A stretch of DNA of 64,000 nt, taken from positions 1,217,780 through 1,281,779 of the forward strand of contig BCJX01000005.1 of the NCBI GenBank assembly GCA_001600415.1, given 5' to 3'. Positions 47,198-59,841 of the stretch are shown in pieces. The translations under genes were made by a program, and so were the position numbers. The number at the start of each line of letters is the position of its first letter. Within the stretch, counting starts at the first letter, position 1. Under the pieces are notes generated by a model. The model was not told where the DNA came from and made no database searches. It saw only the letters and a list, made by a program, of their open reading frames with translations. Origin of the DNA: Pascua guehoae (Eukaryota > Basidiomycota > Tremellomycetes > Trichosporonales > Trichosporonaceae).

Positions 47198-47924
47198 GTG
47201 GGAGGTGGATGCATGTATGTGTTGAGATGGAGAACGGGCCAGGTGAGCTGGGAGAATGGGAGGCAGTCGTAGAGGTAAGCGAGGCATGGGGAAGCAGGCG
47301 TCATGGGGAGGGCGGTGCGCGTGGCCGAGCATAGTGGGCAAAGGCGAGAAGGCATTGAGTTGTCATGGGTAAGGATGGTCGTAGAGCGGTCACAGTGTCC
47401 GTGATCGTCTCAAGCCTGTGCCGACTAGTCCACCTTGGTCGAGAAACCTCGAACGATCGAACGCCGCTGAACCACGCTACATGCGCCTCAAACCCGCGTT
47501 GTGCCACACACCCAGCTGCTCACACATGCGCTCACATGTTCCACATGATAATGCATGATGCGCACAATGCAATGTGCGCCAAAATCGCTTGCCCTCTGTA
47601 CGAGCGTGTAACATCTGTAGCAGTTCTGCACTCTCGGATAATCGGATTTCTCTTGCGTGGTATCGTGGCGTGTGGTGAATGTAGACGACAGTGTGGAAAA
47701 GAAAATGTAGACTGTCCCAGGGGGGTGCGGGGGTGCGGGCGTTGGATGGACGAGGCTCGAATGTGTGATCGGCAAGCGGCGCGGGGGGTGGAGGGATGTG
47801 GGAGCGTGGCGGCCAGAGTAGCCTGCGTACCCAAGATACGCGACCTCGCTCGGCTATCTCGCACTCATCTCTCCCCCGAACTGCTGGTCCTTCCCTCGCG
47901 CGCTCGCTCCCGCTCGCTCGCGGC
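47198..47924. other. 727-bp intergenic region between convergent genes
   Basis: 3' flanks of the snRNP and VWA genes. No supported gene. Frames here are GC-rich shadows. Confidence 0.5.
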
Positions 47925-50068
47925 CTAGATCGGCAGCCGCCCCGCGCGGAATACCGACTGCGTGGCAATGCGGCGGACCTGGTCGAGCGAAATGGCCTCG
48001 CGCTTGAGCTTTGTCGTTCCGTCATCATCATCGTCGTCATCGTCATCGTCGGCGCCGCCGCGCATAGAGCGCATCGACTCGTTCATTGCCGGCGTACGTC
48101 CTGCAGCGCCAAACATGCCACCTCCAGGGCCGGTGGGGAGCATTGGGGCGCCAAACACTGACATGCTCGTGGTTGGAGCGCCAAACGCCTTGAAGTCGGA
48201 CACGATGCGGCGCGATGGTGAGGTGGGAGACGTCGACAGGCCCGTACTGGGTGGCGAGCCGGCGACGGCGGTAGCAGGACTACTTGCTGCCGCGCCGCCA
48301 GACACACGACGAGGGGGCAAACGCCCGCCTGGTGTGTACTTGAAACCTGCGTTGACATTGTTCTTCCGGAACTTGTCCGTCAGACGACGTCCAGGTACCT
48401 GGCTGTTAGCTGCATTGGATGACTGGAAGGCAGCTCACAGGAAGAATATTGGGCGCGGCTTCGAAAATGTACTGCGCGTTCATCCACGTCTGCACGTTGC
48501 GCCGCGACGCCTCGGTCTGAATATACACGTCTGGCAGCTGCACCTGCTTGGTCTGCTCGTTGCGCAGCAGTAGACGCTCGTGCAGTTCGCTGCGGTCAGC
48601 TTCGGAATCACGTCGAACGAGCCGAGCTCATGAGGCTTGTAAGACTCACTGTGCAACCTCCTCGACACTCTGCATCGTCTCGCCCTTCTCCTTGATACGC
48701 TGCGCCACCTCGCGGCCGATTTCTGCCCGTCAGCATGGTGCAGCGTCGGTCAGCACGGCGTACCAGAAATTAGACGCTCCATGTCCATATTCTCCAGCAC
48801 ACTGCCGACAATGGTCATGGCAAGCAGGTCAGCCGTGGTGAGTGGCATCATCACGCCTGACGTCATGTTGCAAATGGCAGTAAAGAAGTCGACTGCGCGC
48901 TGGTGGGTCAGTTCGTCATCAGACGGGGCCACCCACAGAGTAGTTGGACAGCGTGTCCTCGCAGGCAACCATGAACTGTTCGTCAGTACGATCACACTTC
49001 CAAGAGCGTCTGCCAAGCTCCACTCACAAAGGTAATGCCGTTCTGTGCCATGCTACGGGCAACAACGAGAGGGTCATGTCCTGGAGGTTAGATAGATTCG
49101 GGACAATGGGTGTCATAGCTCACCATCTGGGTCACCCTGCTTGATCTCTGAAGCTGTGTTAGTGCACACCCACGCACACATGCATCAGCGTCAACTTACG
49201 GTCACCACTCTCTCCGATACCTGTCTCTGTCAGCGGGTCGTCAAACGCAATAGATCCCCTACGCACCGTGTGGAGGAGCGTCGGCAATGAGCACGACCAT
49301 GCGTGCGGCGTCGCGCCGCCAAACGAGCTCGGTCAGGCACGCTGCCATTGCCGCGGTGACCGCTTCGGGACCGTCGCCTCCGCCGGCCGCTGCGAGTGTG
49401 AGTATTGGAGCGTCAATGCGGGGACATGCGCCCCTCGCCCCGCTCTCGGCCCACTCTTGCCCTTGCCAAGAAGCGGGGCTAGCGAGAGGGCGCAGGTGGG
49501 GCACATTGCAGCGGACGCACCAGTGAGGCCACGCAGGTAGGCCTGAATGTCGGCAATGTTGGACGTGAACGGGTGGAACTTGTACACGTAGGTGTTGTCC
49601 TGCGGCTTGTGATCGCGGTAGTTGACAATCTGGAATTGTTAGCTTCCCTCGGGTGTGCCCCGAGAGCAGGGAGCCAGCGGGCGGTGTGGTGAACGTACCG
49701 CCACACGGAGGTCGTCGGCGCCATTGAGGCCTTCCTCGCCACGGATCATGTCGCAGATGCCAAAGATGTGGTCCCGCACAGAGTTAATGTACCGCTGCAT
49801 GGAGCCGGTGCAGTCGAGCACAAAGACTAGGTCGCTGTGATCGGTGGTCAGCACGAGCTCCAGCTAGTGGCGACCGAGCATGCATGGTTGGAAACACTCA
49901 CATGCACTTGCCCATGCGCTCGCTGTCCGAGGGAAGGTAGCGAATGTCATATCCAGCGACTGGCTCGGGGCGCGGTGGTGTGGGCGGTGGCGAGCGCGCC
50001 GGGAACGAAGTGTAGTAGTGCGCATACGAGTATCCAGATGAAGAGTCGTCGTACATGTCGTCGTCCAT
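47925..50068 (-). CDS. VWA-domain protein of unknown function
   Basis: Twelve exons on the complement: 50068-49902, 49834-49699, 49629-49521, 49389-49267, 49220-49200, 49147-49124, 49080-49028, 48975-48937, 48899-48764, 48722-48650, 48589-48439, 48398-47925; 501 aa. A disordered N-terminus (MDDDMYDDSSSG) precedes a von Willebrand A domain at about 56-250: LVFVLDCTGSM provides a MIDAS-type DxTxS, followed by VNYRDHKP, GGGDGPEAVT (second MIDAS Thr region), RMVVLIADAPPHG and ITFFMVACED. A helical segment (GREVAQRIKEKGETM) and a Ser/Gly/Pro tail with ten Asp follow, ending VRRIATQSVFRAG. It resembles the VWA part of Dictyostelium vwkA but has no alpha-kinase domain. Exons of 21 and 24 nt are notable. 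It is divergent from the CLIP gene. Confidence 0.88.
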
Positions 50069-51683
50069 GGTGTGGAGGTGGAAGAGTGAAAGGGGGAGAA
50101 GAGAAAGAGAGGTGGAAGGGAGCGAGAGAGCAAGTGAGCGTGATGGGGGGAGGGAGGGGGAGGGGGCAGGGAGAGGGCGACGGCGGAGGCAGCTGTGCTG
50201 TGCGTGCAAGGCTAGGTGCTAGGTGGCAGCAATGGGCCAGTCTGTGCGCGGCCGTGCGTTGTGCGAGGGGGCGCGCGCAAGAGGGCGTAGAGGGCGCAAG
50301 GGGTTGACGGGTGGGGTTGAGGAGCAAGTGTCAGCCTCGAGATTGCGTTGGGGTGGGTGGGGTGGCCGCCTCTTTGGAAAGGCAGAGCGTTGGCGTTTGT
50401 CGTGTCGTTGTCTATGCAGAGAGAGATTGAGCGAGAGAGAGAGAGAGAGGGACCCAAGGTCTTGTCGTGCCAAGCAAAGCGCAAGGAGCTAGGGTATCGA
50501 GTGTTTGTTGTCTCGTACAAAGATTACAGTTGTAGGACGACGAGATCGATGGCAATGGAAGCACGACGATGAATCATGGTACGAGCAAAGACGTTGTCGT
50601 CGTCGCTGTTGGCCACTCGTCGGTGGTACCATACCCTGTCGGCTGTGTCTGACGCACCCTTCCCTTCCCCCCCGGCCCCCCACAATGAAATGACATGCCA
50701 GGCCCCATCCCATCCCTGCTCAACTTTCCCTCGCGTGATTCCAGGCACAGCACGGATACATTAGGCGTGAGCCAGAATACATAGAGTCAAACTGCGTGAT
50801 GGAAACAATAGGGGAAAGGCGCGCCTATTTGTACGTAATCAACACATCCAGTACGACGCGTGAGAGACGCGTGGACCCACGGCAGCGTGGGATCGCTGGC
50901 AGCTGGCAGCTGGCAGGCAGCTGGCAGGCAGCTGGCAGGCAGTGGCAGGCAGCAATGGGTGACACAGGGAAACGGGAAGAAGGCGAGACGCTAGGGCAAT
51001 CCACCGGGTCACCCGGGTCACCACCCAACCACCCTGCACCTGCCACCCACTCTTGCTTCTCCAGGAAAGAAACAACAACACTCCTCGCATCCCATCCCAT
51101 CCATCCATCCATCCGCCACCAATAGTCGTCTTGTTTCCTTTTTTCTCGCTCGTTGATTGCCCTACGCATTGACACACACCTAGTCGTTTGTTAATATTCC
51201 CCTCCACACACTCGTTTTTATTACAAACAAACCAACCCACCCCCCTACCGACTCTGCCTTTTTGACGACCAATCCACGACGCACGACCACGATAACGACC
51301 CAGACCAGAAGCAAGGGCCCATTTTGACGCCACCGTTGCCCCTAACACCGTCTTGTCTGACGCGCGTTGCTCTCCGCACTCATCCGGCCACAACCCCCCC
51401 GTCTGTCTTCGCCCTCCAAGCCGCTCGCATACGCCTACGCATACGCATAGAGGCGCCCGCCAAACGTCTCAGCCTCAGACTCGAGCACTCTGGCTCGCCC
51501 TCAGAAGAAGGCATCATCACTGCTAGCGTCTCCAAACACGCCACACTCTTTTGCCCGCCGGCGTACGGCAGCCATTGTCCATTTCAGTCTGCCCATCTCC
51601 TTCCTCGCCTCCACTTCGACATTATTCTTCTCCCACACACCCAGTGACAAGACTCAGCCACACTCCGCCCTCCCCCCTCCGGC
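50069..51683. promoter_or_regulatory. 1.6-kb divergent region between VWA and CLIP-170 genes
   Basis: It holds both promoters. GAGAGA runs lie near 50430-50450 and GCTGGCAG repeats at 50895-50953. The CLIP leader is C/T-rich (51300-51680). No convincing ORF. Confidence 0.45.
50895..50953. repeat. GCTGGCAG / GGCAGGCA tandem repeats
   Basis: About seven imperfect units built on GCTGGCAG over 59 bp. Confidence 0.8.
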
Positions 51684-54600
51684 ATGTCGCGTCTCCCGAC
51701 CCTCTCGACACCGGGACGTTCGGCAGGGACGTCGCCGGCATCTGGTATCCCCGCACCGTCGATCCGGCGGCCGCGCTCGTCGCTCGGTCCCGGAAGTGCG
51801 GGCCACACGCCGCGTCCCGACGCCGAGATGAACCAGGCGCTGAAAGACGTACTTCGTCGACGACCACCGTCGAGCTTGGCCGACGGTCCCGAAACGCCAA
51901 CACCTGCGGGCAGCAATGGAGGAGGCGGCGGTGGGTATTTGACCGCCGACCGCGGACTCCAAGCGCCGCGCACCCCGGGGCTCAGGCCGCGTACACCTTC
52001 CTCGGCGACCGCGACGCCAACAGCCATTGGACGCGGGGGACCACGTCCGTCTCTCGCTCGCAGTCTCGCCGCGTCCTCTTCCACTGCAGGCACCACACCA
52101 CGCCGCGTCTCGGCGGCAGCGCCCAACACTACCCCATATCGCCGCCCAGAGTCCAGGACAGGCACCGACATTTCTGCATCGACATTGTCAAAGTGGACTC
52201 CACAGGTCGGAGACCTCGTGCGTCTCCCAAACTACGGCTACGAAGGCACTGTGCGCTACATGGGTCAAATCGGTACCAAGGAGGGTATCTATGCTGGTGT
52301 CGAGCTCCAGGGCGGGTTTAGCGGGAAGGGAAGGAACGACGGCTCTGTGGATGGGTGAGTCCGGAGTCTCGAGTGCCTTTGAGCCCTGTCGTTTGGTGCC
52401 TTGTTCTCCCTCCTCGCAGCGTTATTCCGACATGGGGGCTCGCTCAACGCGGGTGCCTTCCCATGCCCGTCACCAAAGTGCGACTTTGCTCAGCCATCTC
52501 GGTCAGCGACATTTTGTCGTCTCGTGCATTTGACAATGTTTACATCTGTGTGTGCTCGTGCTGACTTTGTTCCAGGGTGCGATACTTTGAAACTGCTCCT
52601 CGTTGTGGTATCTTCACTCTTGTGGACAAGCTCGCACGCCCGACATCAGTGCCCTCTGGTCCGTCACGCCCCGCCTCGGTCGCTTCCCATCGATCGCTCG
52701 CGTCTTCGCACTCTGCCTCGGGTCGCGTCACGCCTTCTGCGGAGCGAACACGGCGCGGCGCTACTACACCCAGCGCCGGCACCCGCTCTGCTCGCAAAGC
52801 AGACGCAGACGATGATGGGGCGAAACGATCTGTTCTCGCCAACAGCTCTGCCACCAATGCTGCGCGAGCCGAGGCCAGGATTACCGCAGGCTCAAGGGCG
52901 AGCAAGTACCTGGGCCTGACGGCCAAGGAACTAAGTGCCCAGGTGACGGATGACGCCCCAGCTGCGACGGCTGTAAACACGAGCCAGGTCGCCACGCCTA
53001 GGGTATCCAAGATCGGGATGGGCGGCGGCATGCGAAGTGCTCGCCCAAGCCTGGGAGGACTTTCCACGCCCAAAGCTCGCGCCCCACGGATGAGCTCGGC
53101 GACGGACGCAATGCCTCCGCCACCGAGCCCACACGCGAGCAGGATGAACCAGCCACCACCTCCACCGAGTCCGTCTGCCCGATCGTTCTTTCCACCACCG
53201 AGCCCAACAGCCAAGGCGCAGGCTGCAGCGAATACCGCTGCACTCGAAGAGGAGATCAAGGAGCTGCGCCGGCGGAATGCTGAACTGGAGGATCAAATCA
53301 ACGGCTTTGACGCAAAGAATGCCGAGAGCCATGACCGTATTGCCGAGGTCGAGGCTGCCATGGCGCACGCCAAGGACGAGGCCGAGGCATTGCGGCAGCA
53401 GCTGTCCAGCTCGACAGGCGATGCCGAGGATGTGCGCCGGCGTTCCGAGGAGCTGCAGGCCACGGGCGGCAAGCTCAAGGAGGAACTCGACTCGACGCTG
53501 CTCGAGCTCGAAAAGCTGAAGAAAGAGATGAAGCTCGAGTTGGAGCGCGCCGCTGGCGAGCTCGAGACGAGCATGGAGGCCAAGCGCGAGGAGTTGCGCC
53601 TGGCCGCCGAACGAGCCGAGGCCGCCGACAACGAAATTGAGGAATTGAAGGCGCACAACGAGCAACTCATGATCGCTGGCAACGTGAGTGACACTTGGGA
53701 GCGTGAGCTGACAGTGCAGCAAATCATCGAGCTCAGCGAGAATAAGGCGTTTGCGTACGACGAGCAGATCCGCGAGCTCGAATCAAAGCTTCAAGCCGCG
53801 ACCGACGAGGCCCAAAAGGCCAACGAGCGCGCCGAGGCTGCGGCAACTGCGAACGGTATCGCCACTCCACGCGAGGCAACGGCTGCCGAGATTGACAACG
53901 AGACCCTCACGGCGCAGGTGGCACACTTACAGAACCGGATCAGCGTCCTCGAGGAACAACTGGACGAGGCACGAGGGCAGGCCGAGTCGGACTCGGATGC
54001 CTGGCAGTCAAAGTACGCCAAGGCGCGCGACAGCGAAAAGACAATGCTCGACGAGTTGCAGACGGCCAAGGAACGCATCACAACGCTCAACAAGGAAGCC
54101 GAGGCGACGCGGGCGCGCATCGCCGAGCTCCAGGGAGCGCTCAAGGAGAGCCAGACCGAGCTCGAGGGTGCGCGCGCCGAGATCGAGTCTCTGCGCGCCG
54201 ACGCTACAGTGAGTACATCAGGACATGGGGTGCCGCAAGAGACTAACGGCAGGCTGCCGAGACTACACGTGCCATGGCCAGCGATACAAAGATTGCCGAT
54301 CTGCAGGACAAGCTCACTGCGCTCACGGACAAACGCGAGACCGAGATGGCAGAGCTGCAGGGAAGTGCCGACAAGCGTGCGGCCGAACTCGAGGCACAGG
54401 TGTCGGCCCTCGAACGCCAAGTGTCTGCGGTACGTGGCTCTGTCCTGGATGTGCGCTGACATGAAGCTCAAGAACAAGGCAGTCGAGTCGTCGCCGAAAT
54501 CCGACGGCGGCGAGCGTCCTGCCTCGCGCCTGGCGCCGCGTTCGTCAACGGGCTCGGTCGAGGCCGAGAAGAGCATCCGGGGTTACCACCACATCATCAA

Positions 54601-55388
54601 CGAGATGAAGGAGGAAAACTCACAGCTGTCCAACAAGAACGCCGACCTGCTCGAGGAGATTGCCATGCTCAAGGAGGAGATCAAGCTTCTTCAGGACATC
54701 AACGCAGCAGACGCTGGCGACGGCTCGTCGCCGGGTGCATCTGGCAACAGCGAAACCGAGGCCAAGCTCCGCGCGCAGATTGCAGAGCAAGCCACGACGC
54801 TGAAAGAATACGAGCGCGAAGTCTCCGAGCTCGAGAGCCTCATCGAGTCGAAAATCTACCACGAGGACGAGCTCGAGACGCGCCTCGCCAACCTCGAGGC
54901 CGAGCTCGCCTTGTCCCGCAAGGCGAACGGTACACCCAGCAGCCCACACCACGATCTCAACCGCGATGCGCCAGCACCCGCCGCTGTCCCGGTGCGCAGC
55001 GCCAACGCCAATGGCCACAGCCTGTCGCATGCCCGCTCTGAATCACTCGTGAGCACCGTCACAGCCGCGTCAGGCGAGTCAACCGCGAGCATCGCCGACT
55101 CGCGCTGCGAGCTCTGCGAGGGCCCACACGACCTCGACGCGTGCCCCGTCTTTTCGGGCGAGACGCTCGCCGACGCCGGCGCCCCACCCGTGGTCCCTAT
55201 GGCGCCTAGCACGAACATGGCGAATGGTGCGACCAGCCCGCTCAACGTCAAGAAGAAGAAGTGGTGCAATGACTGCGAGGTGAGTCAACAACGAGGTCCA
55301 CCCCGGAGAGACACAAGAGCCCACGCTTACGGACCAGAGCAGCGCACACGACACGTCCGAGTGTCCCATGGCCGACGACGTCTTCTAG
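51684..55388 (+). CDS. CLIP-170/Bik1-type CAP-Gly microtubule plus-end protein
   Basis: Tracks growing microtubule ends and recruits dynein regulators and kinesins. Six exons: 51684-52354, 52576-53683, 53720-54208, 54253-54429, 54467-55279, 55338-55388; 1102 aa. A basic Ser/Thr/Pro-rich N-terminus leads to a CAP-Gly domain at about 175-245 (VGDLVRLPNYGYEGTVRYMG, GKGRNDGSVDG, VRYFE; the GKNDG motif carries a GR insertion). A second Ser/Pro/Arg-rich basic region follows, then a long coiled coil (about 395-1000). Two CCHC zinc knuckles close the protein: CELCEGPHDLDAC and CNDCESSAHDTSEC, the second reconstituted only by the last splice, ending MADDVF. Metazoan CLIP-170 ends in the same way. Intron 2 (36 nt) is stop-free and frame-neutral. 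Confidence 0.93.
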
Positions 55389-56079
55389 AAACACGCACGG
55401 CCGTAATATCACATCCGTCGCGTTCGCATCTTGCACCTGCATCTTGCACCCCACAACCAGAGCCCACGCCCGTCAACACCTATTATTGTCCTAGACCGAC
55501 GTCGCTTGTTCGCACCGGTTCTTATAGTCATGCATCTACCTATACCTTTCATAGAAGGCTTGGCGAGCGATGGGAGTGGAAGTGGGGTTTGTTGGGCTGC
55601 GATTCGCAGAGGGGTATTATCACCTATTACCCTCGCTGCGCTTGCTGGGCGTCATGTTTTGCCCGCCAAGTTCTCGCCTGTCAACTGGCACTTTGGACTC
55701 CAGCTTTATCAGCTTGGTTCACTCGCTTCACTCGGCGCTTCTTGCGCCCATTGCGCCCATTGCACCCATGACCCATTGCACTCATTGCACCCATTGCCGT
55801 CGGTGTACTTGGTGCACTCGGCGCCGTCTCCAACGCGATACCTTCATGTCAAACACATACATGCTCTTGATGATAAACACAGGAGTGGTTACAAGCTACA
55901 AAGGTGGATACTTGGGCTCTAGGGTATCTCACTCCGCCCGACATGTCGTCCTGTCCAATACTCTGTGCCGTCCCAGTCGATGGTCCCCTGTCTCCCTCTC
56001 TTCCGTTTATTCCTCCTCCACTCTGTCCTCTCCCCTTCCACTGTTTCTTGTATCGAATGGTCGCCTGGCTGTGTCTCGC
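55389..56079. other. 691-bp intergenic region between convergent genes
   Basis: 3' flanks of the CLIP and BRCT genes, with a CCCATTGC repeat. No gene is seen; the plus frame that starts at 55570 is antisense to the BRCT gene. Confidence 0.5.
55745..55798. repeat. Tandem CCCATTGC/ACTCATTGC units
   Basis: Six imperfect 8-10 bp units over 54 bp between two convergent genes. Confidence 0.8.
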
Positions 56080-59000
56080 TCACGTCTCACCCTCGGTCAT
56101 GAGCTTTGGTGGAAGTGCCAAGCCGACGATCAGGCAACTCTTCAGCCAGGGAATGTTGACCAGTTGACCGCTCGCGAGCGCAGCGCGGGTCAAGGTCCGG
56201 CCCTTGTCGCGGTTGTCGACGAGAACCAGGTCATGTCCGTCAAAGGACGCGGGGATTGTCGATGCACGAGTCACGCTGGCGCCCAGCGCGACGAGGCAGA
56301 ATGGGACGACGACCTGCGTGTCAACTTACAGGTCCAGGTGACAGCTTGGGAGGTGCACACCTGGACTCACCTTCAAGTCCCCTCGGTGGCGCGCGCTCGG
56401 TTCAATATAGAGAAAGCGCATGCCTTGGAAGGGCAGGCGCTTGGCACGAGCCGCCTTCGCGTCCCATCCCTCCTCGCCCCAGTTCGGATCCACGACTTGG
56501 GACGCTCCGAGCCCACCGAGGTATGCAGACGGCCCGGGCGAGACGAGATACGACAGCCAGTTTGGGTCGTCACCCCCGATGGCGTCCTCGACATAGCGCG
56601 CGGCGAGGACCGGGATACCGGTCGCGAGCGCGGACATGACTTTGGGTGTGATGACACATCGGTGGCCCTGTTGAATGACAAACGGCGGTTGCCGCCCTGC
56701 CAGGTCGTAAGAGTCGCCACGAATGTGGAACAACTCTTCCCAAGTAAACAGGACCTTGCCGCCAGCTGCCTCGATGCGCTTCTGGAGAACGTCCGACGGA
56801 AGCGCCGGGTTCGAGCCGTTGCCCGTAAGGACAAAGATCTTTCCTGCGAGCACCGAGCCGCCAACGGTGTTCGAGCTGCGGACGAGCGATGGAGGGAACA
56901 TGCGCTCGAGAAGAGGGGCAGAGACAAGACGATCACCGAAACGGGCAGCGATATCGTTTTCGGGGACGGCCAAGTTCCGAATGGTCACAGTGCGGCGCTT
57001 GCCTTTGGAATCGGTGGCTTGAATCTTGTCTTCTATGTCGGTAAATTCAGTGCTAACCTGCAGGATTGTGTTGGGCTTCTTGCTGTCGTACACGGTATCG
57101 CCTTCGTGAAGTTCCAACCGGCGCAGTTGGTCCATTGGAAGTGACCGCGTGTGCCCATCGTCAAACTTGACTTGGAATCCCTTAGTGTTACGGCCGGTAA
57201 CCGTGCCAGCATAGTACGAGTGCGTCTGGGACCAGTCTGCCAGCACCCGCATAGGGCCCGATGAATCGTCCACCACTGGTAACGAAGTCCCCGCGACGCC
57301 AAAGGGGACACTAATGCTACGCTGGCGCGTCGACATCGAAGTTGAAGCCCGAGAGGGTGAGCGTGAGCTGGAGGCCACCGACTTGGCCGACTTCGCTCTC
57401 TTCCTTGGGGGCTCGCTGGGCTTTGGGCGGGGTGCAGTAGCCTTTGCTTTGCCCTTGGCCTTGTTCTTCGGAGTCGGGCGGTATGTATAGTCTTCCTCGT
57501 CTATTGGTGTCGACCCACTGCCCGGGCTCGAGGGTTCGGGGGAAGGAGACGCCATTTTGCGCTTGTTGCGCGTGGCAGGCCGGGAGCTTGGAATTCGGGA
57601 AGACGGTTTGGCTGCCGTACGTGGCTTCTTTCCGCGTGCCTCGTTGTCGGTGGGAGACCCGGTGCTGCCTTTGGAGCGCACTGGCCTCGCCCTCTTCTGC
57701 CGTGAAACCGACTGTGTGTCGTCTGCCACAAACGTCTGGTCGTTTGGGTCGTCCGGATCAGAGCTACTGCTGTTCATGTCGGACACAGATCGCACAGATA
57801 TAGCTGTCCTGTGGCGCCGACCATACTTGTGGGGGCTGTGGCGCACGGGCTGCACGTCATCCATGCTCTCTTCTCCCGTGTCGTGGTTATCTGACGGATC
57901 CGCCCCGGGCGATGGAGTGTTTAGAGGCTCCGTACCTACAGCAGGCGTCGGCGTGGGAAACTGCGGAGAGTTCTGTTGCGTGGACGATGGGGCAGGGAAC
58001 TGGGTATGCTGTTCCCTTTCCGATTCGAACGTGGAAACCATCGGAGCGCCATCCTCGATGATTCCCTGGTCGCGAAAATCGGGTGAGGCGATCGATAGTG
58101 GCCCGGGTTCATCCTCGCCCACGTCAACATATGTCTCTTCGAGGAGACCGGTGGGTGGTAAAGCAATCCTCGATGCGGCTCCCAGGTGGCCCGAAGATCT
58201 ATTGTTCGGCTGCAACATCCGATGTGCAGGTGGCACCTTCTGGGGCCACGCACCCAAAGCCGGGCCTATTGGCGAAGGCGAGGGAGACCTGGGGAAAGAT
58301 TCGGTCTGTGCGGGAACGACTTGGGTGGGTTGAAAATCAAGTTGCGTGCCTGGCGACTCGCCCACATCATTGTCCTCGATGTCATGGAGGTCCTGGAGCG
58401 GATCGGAGAACGGCTCACCGGGGTCCGCCATCGAGTTCGCAGTTGACAGGGGGAGGTTGCGAAACCTGCGTTGCTCTAATGAGGCCCGCGGCGGAGGCGT
58501 GCTGTCAACCTGGGTCGGACTGCCAGGCGCCGCGTCGAAGAAAGTCTGGCTGAGGGGTCGTCTGGGTGTAGGTGAAGACGCTAGTGGCCCCGCGTCGGCG
58601 GATTCGTTCAGGTATGTCGCCTCCATTTGCGGCCGTGTCACTGAGCTAAAGGGACCGCCCTTTGGAGTCACGTTTTCGTTGCGGTCTTGATCGAGCTCTT
58701 CGAGTGGCTGGTCTGCCGACGACGAAGCACTCGAGAAGCTCTGCTCAGTCTGTAGCTGCCGAGCATGCGGCGATCCTCTCTGCTGATGGGAGAACGCTGC
58801 CTCGAGCTTCTCGGATGGCTTCTGCTCAGGAATGAGGTCGTTCCCAAACGGGCTACTCTCGCGTTGTGATGCTTTCGTGTAGGATTTGGAACGCCTCCAG
58901 CCAAACGCGGTTGTCGCGGCCGGACCAAGAGGCCTTGGCATTGTCGGCTTCCGAGGGGAAAAGTCGCTGGCATGTCTCGTAGGTGAGATGAAGTCTCCCT

Positions 59001-59841
59001 TCGCAGGCGACACGTATGTTTGACTCAGTTTGGAACCCACGGATAACGATTGTGCAAGGGCCGAGAGCGGCCGCATAGGAGTGGTCATCTGAGTCTGGGC
59101 AGCGGGTGGCACAACAGTCGTCGTCCTGGGTTCAGAGTCATGCGAGTCGGGCGGCGTGGCGACTGAGTCGTCCTCCTCGGCCTGGGTCGGCGGGGAATCC
59201 TCGATTTGCATGCTCTCCTCCTCGACATCGTCAACGTCAGTTGGGCCACGCGATGCCGTAGGTGGTGTGGTGAAGGGCGGAGGCGTGCTCGGGCGAGTCT
59301 GCCACGAGGGGCTTCTCCTCATTGGTTCCGCCTCGGGATCGTCACTGGTGCCAATGGTGTTAGAAGGTGGAGCTGTTATGGCAGTCGTTATGGGAGGTGA
59401 AGCTTGATGTGCGGGAGACGTGGGGGCTGCGGTGTCGGCGGGGAAGGAAGAGCCAGGAAGCGAAGCATGATTGCTTGCATCAGCAGCCAAAATGTCATTC
59501 TCTGGTTGGCCTTGCTCGAGTTGCACAGTGGTTGGTGCCTGGGCGTGTTCCATGCCACCTCCTTCCTCCGAGATGTGGGGCATCGGCTGTGAAGTACCAG
59601 CACCTATTGGTGGGGACCACTGGATGCCAGAGCTCTCCTGGGAGTCGGCGTTATGGATTAAAGACGTATCCTCGGTGTCGGAACTTAGTATCCAGCTGGA
59701 CGGGACGGGAGTCGCGTTGGTGGGTGCGCTTGAGAGGGCGGATGACGACGGGGCCGCGTAGGAGTAGGGGGTCGGAACGATCTCGGATGGATGGGAGGAG
59801 CTAGCAACCAGGGGCTGCTGTGTTTCGTCGTCGGGACCCAT
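56080..59841 (-). CDS. Tudor-BRCT DNA-damage checkpoint mediator (53BP1/Crb2/Rad9 type)
   Basis: Scaffold that reads histone marks at breaks and activates checkpoint kinases. Two coding exons on the complement: 59841-56371 and 56313-56080; 1234 aa. The first 860 residues are disordered, rich in Ser, Pro and Thr, with several SQ/TQ sites (DETQQ, DSQESS) expected for ATM/ATR-type kinases. A basic nuclear-signal stretch (PPRKRAKSAK) precedes a Tudor segment at about 865-990 (HSYYAGTVTGRNTKGF, DDGHTRSLPMDQLRRLEL, EGDTVYD). Tandem BRCTs follow: GKIFVLTGNG to VEDAIGG about 990-1120, then a second ending NIPWLKSCLIVG about 1158-1220, whose frame is opened by the final splice. The start could lie further upstream through a non-coding or short first exon at about 60012-59950. 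Confidence 0.9.

Noticed and set aside
55570..57144. 524-codon plus-strand frame
   Set aside because: Mostly antisense to the well-supported Tudor-BRCT gene; no domain features.
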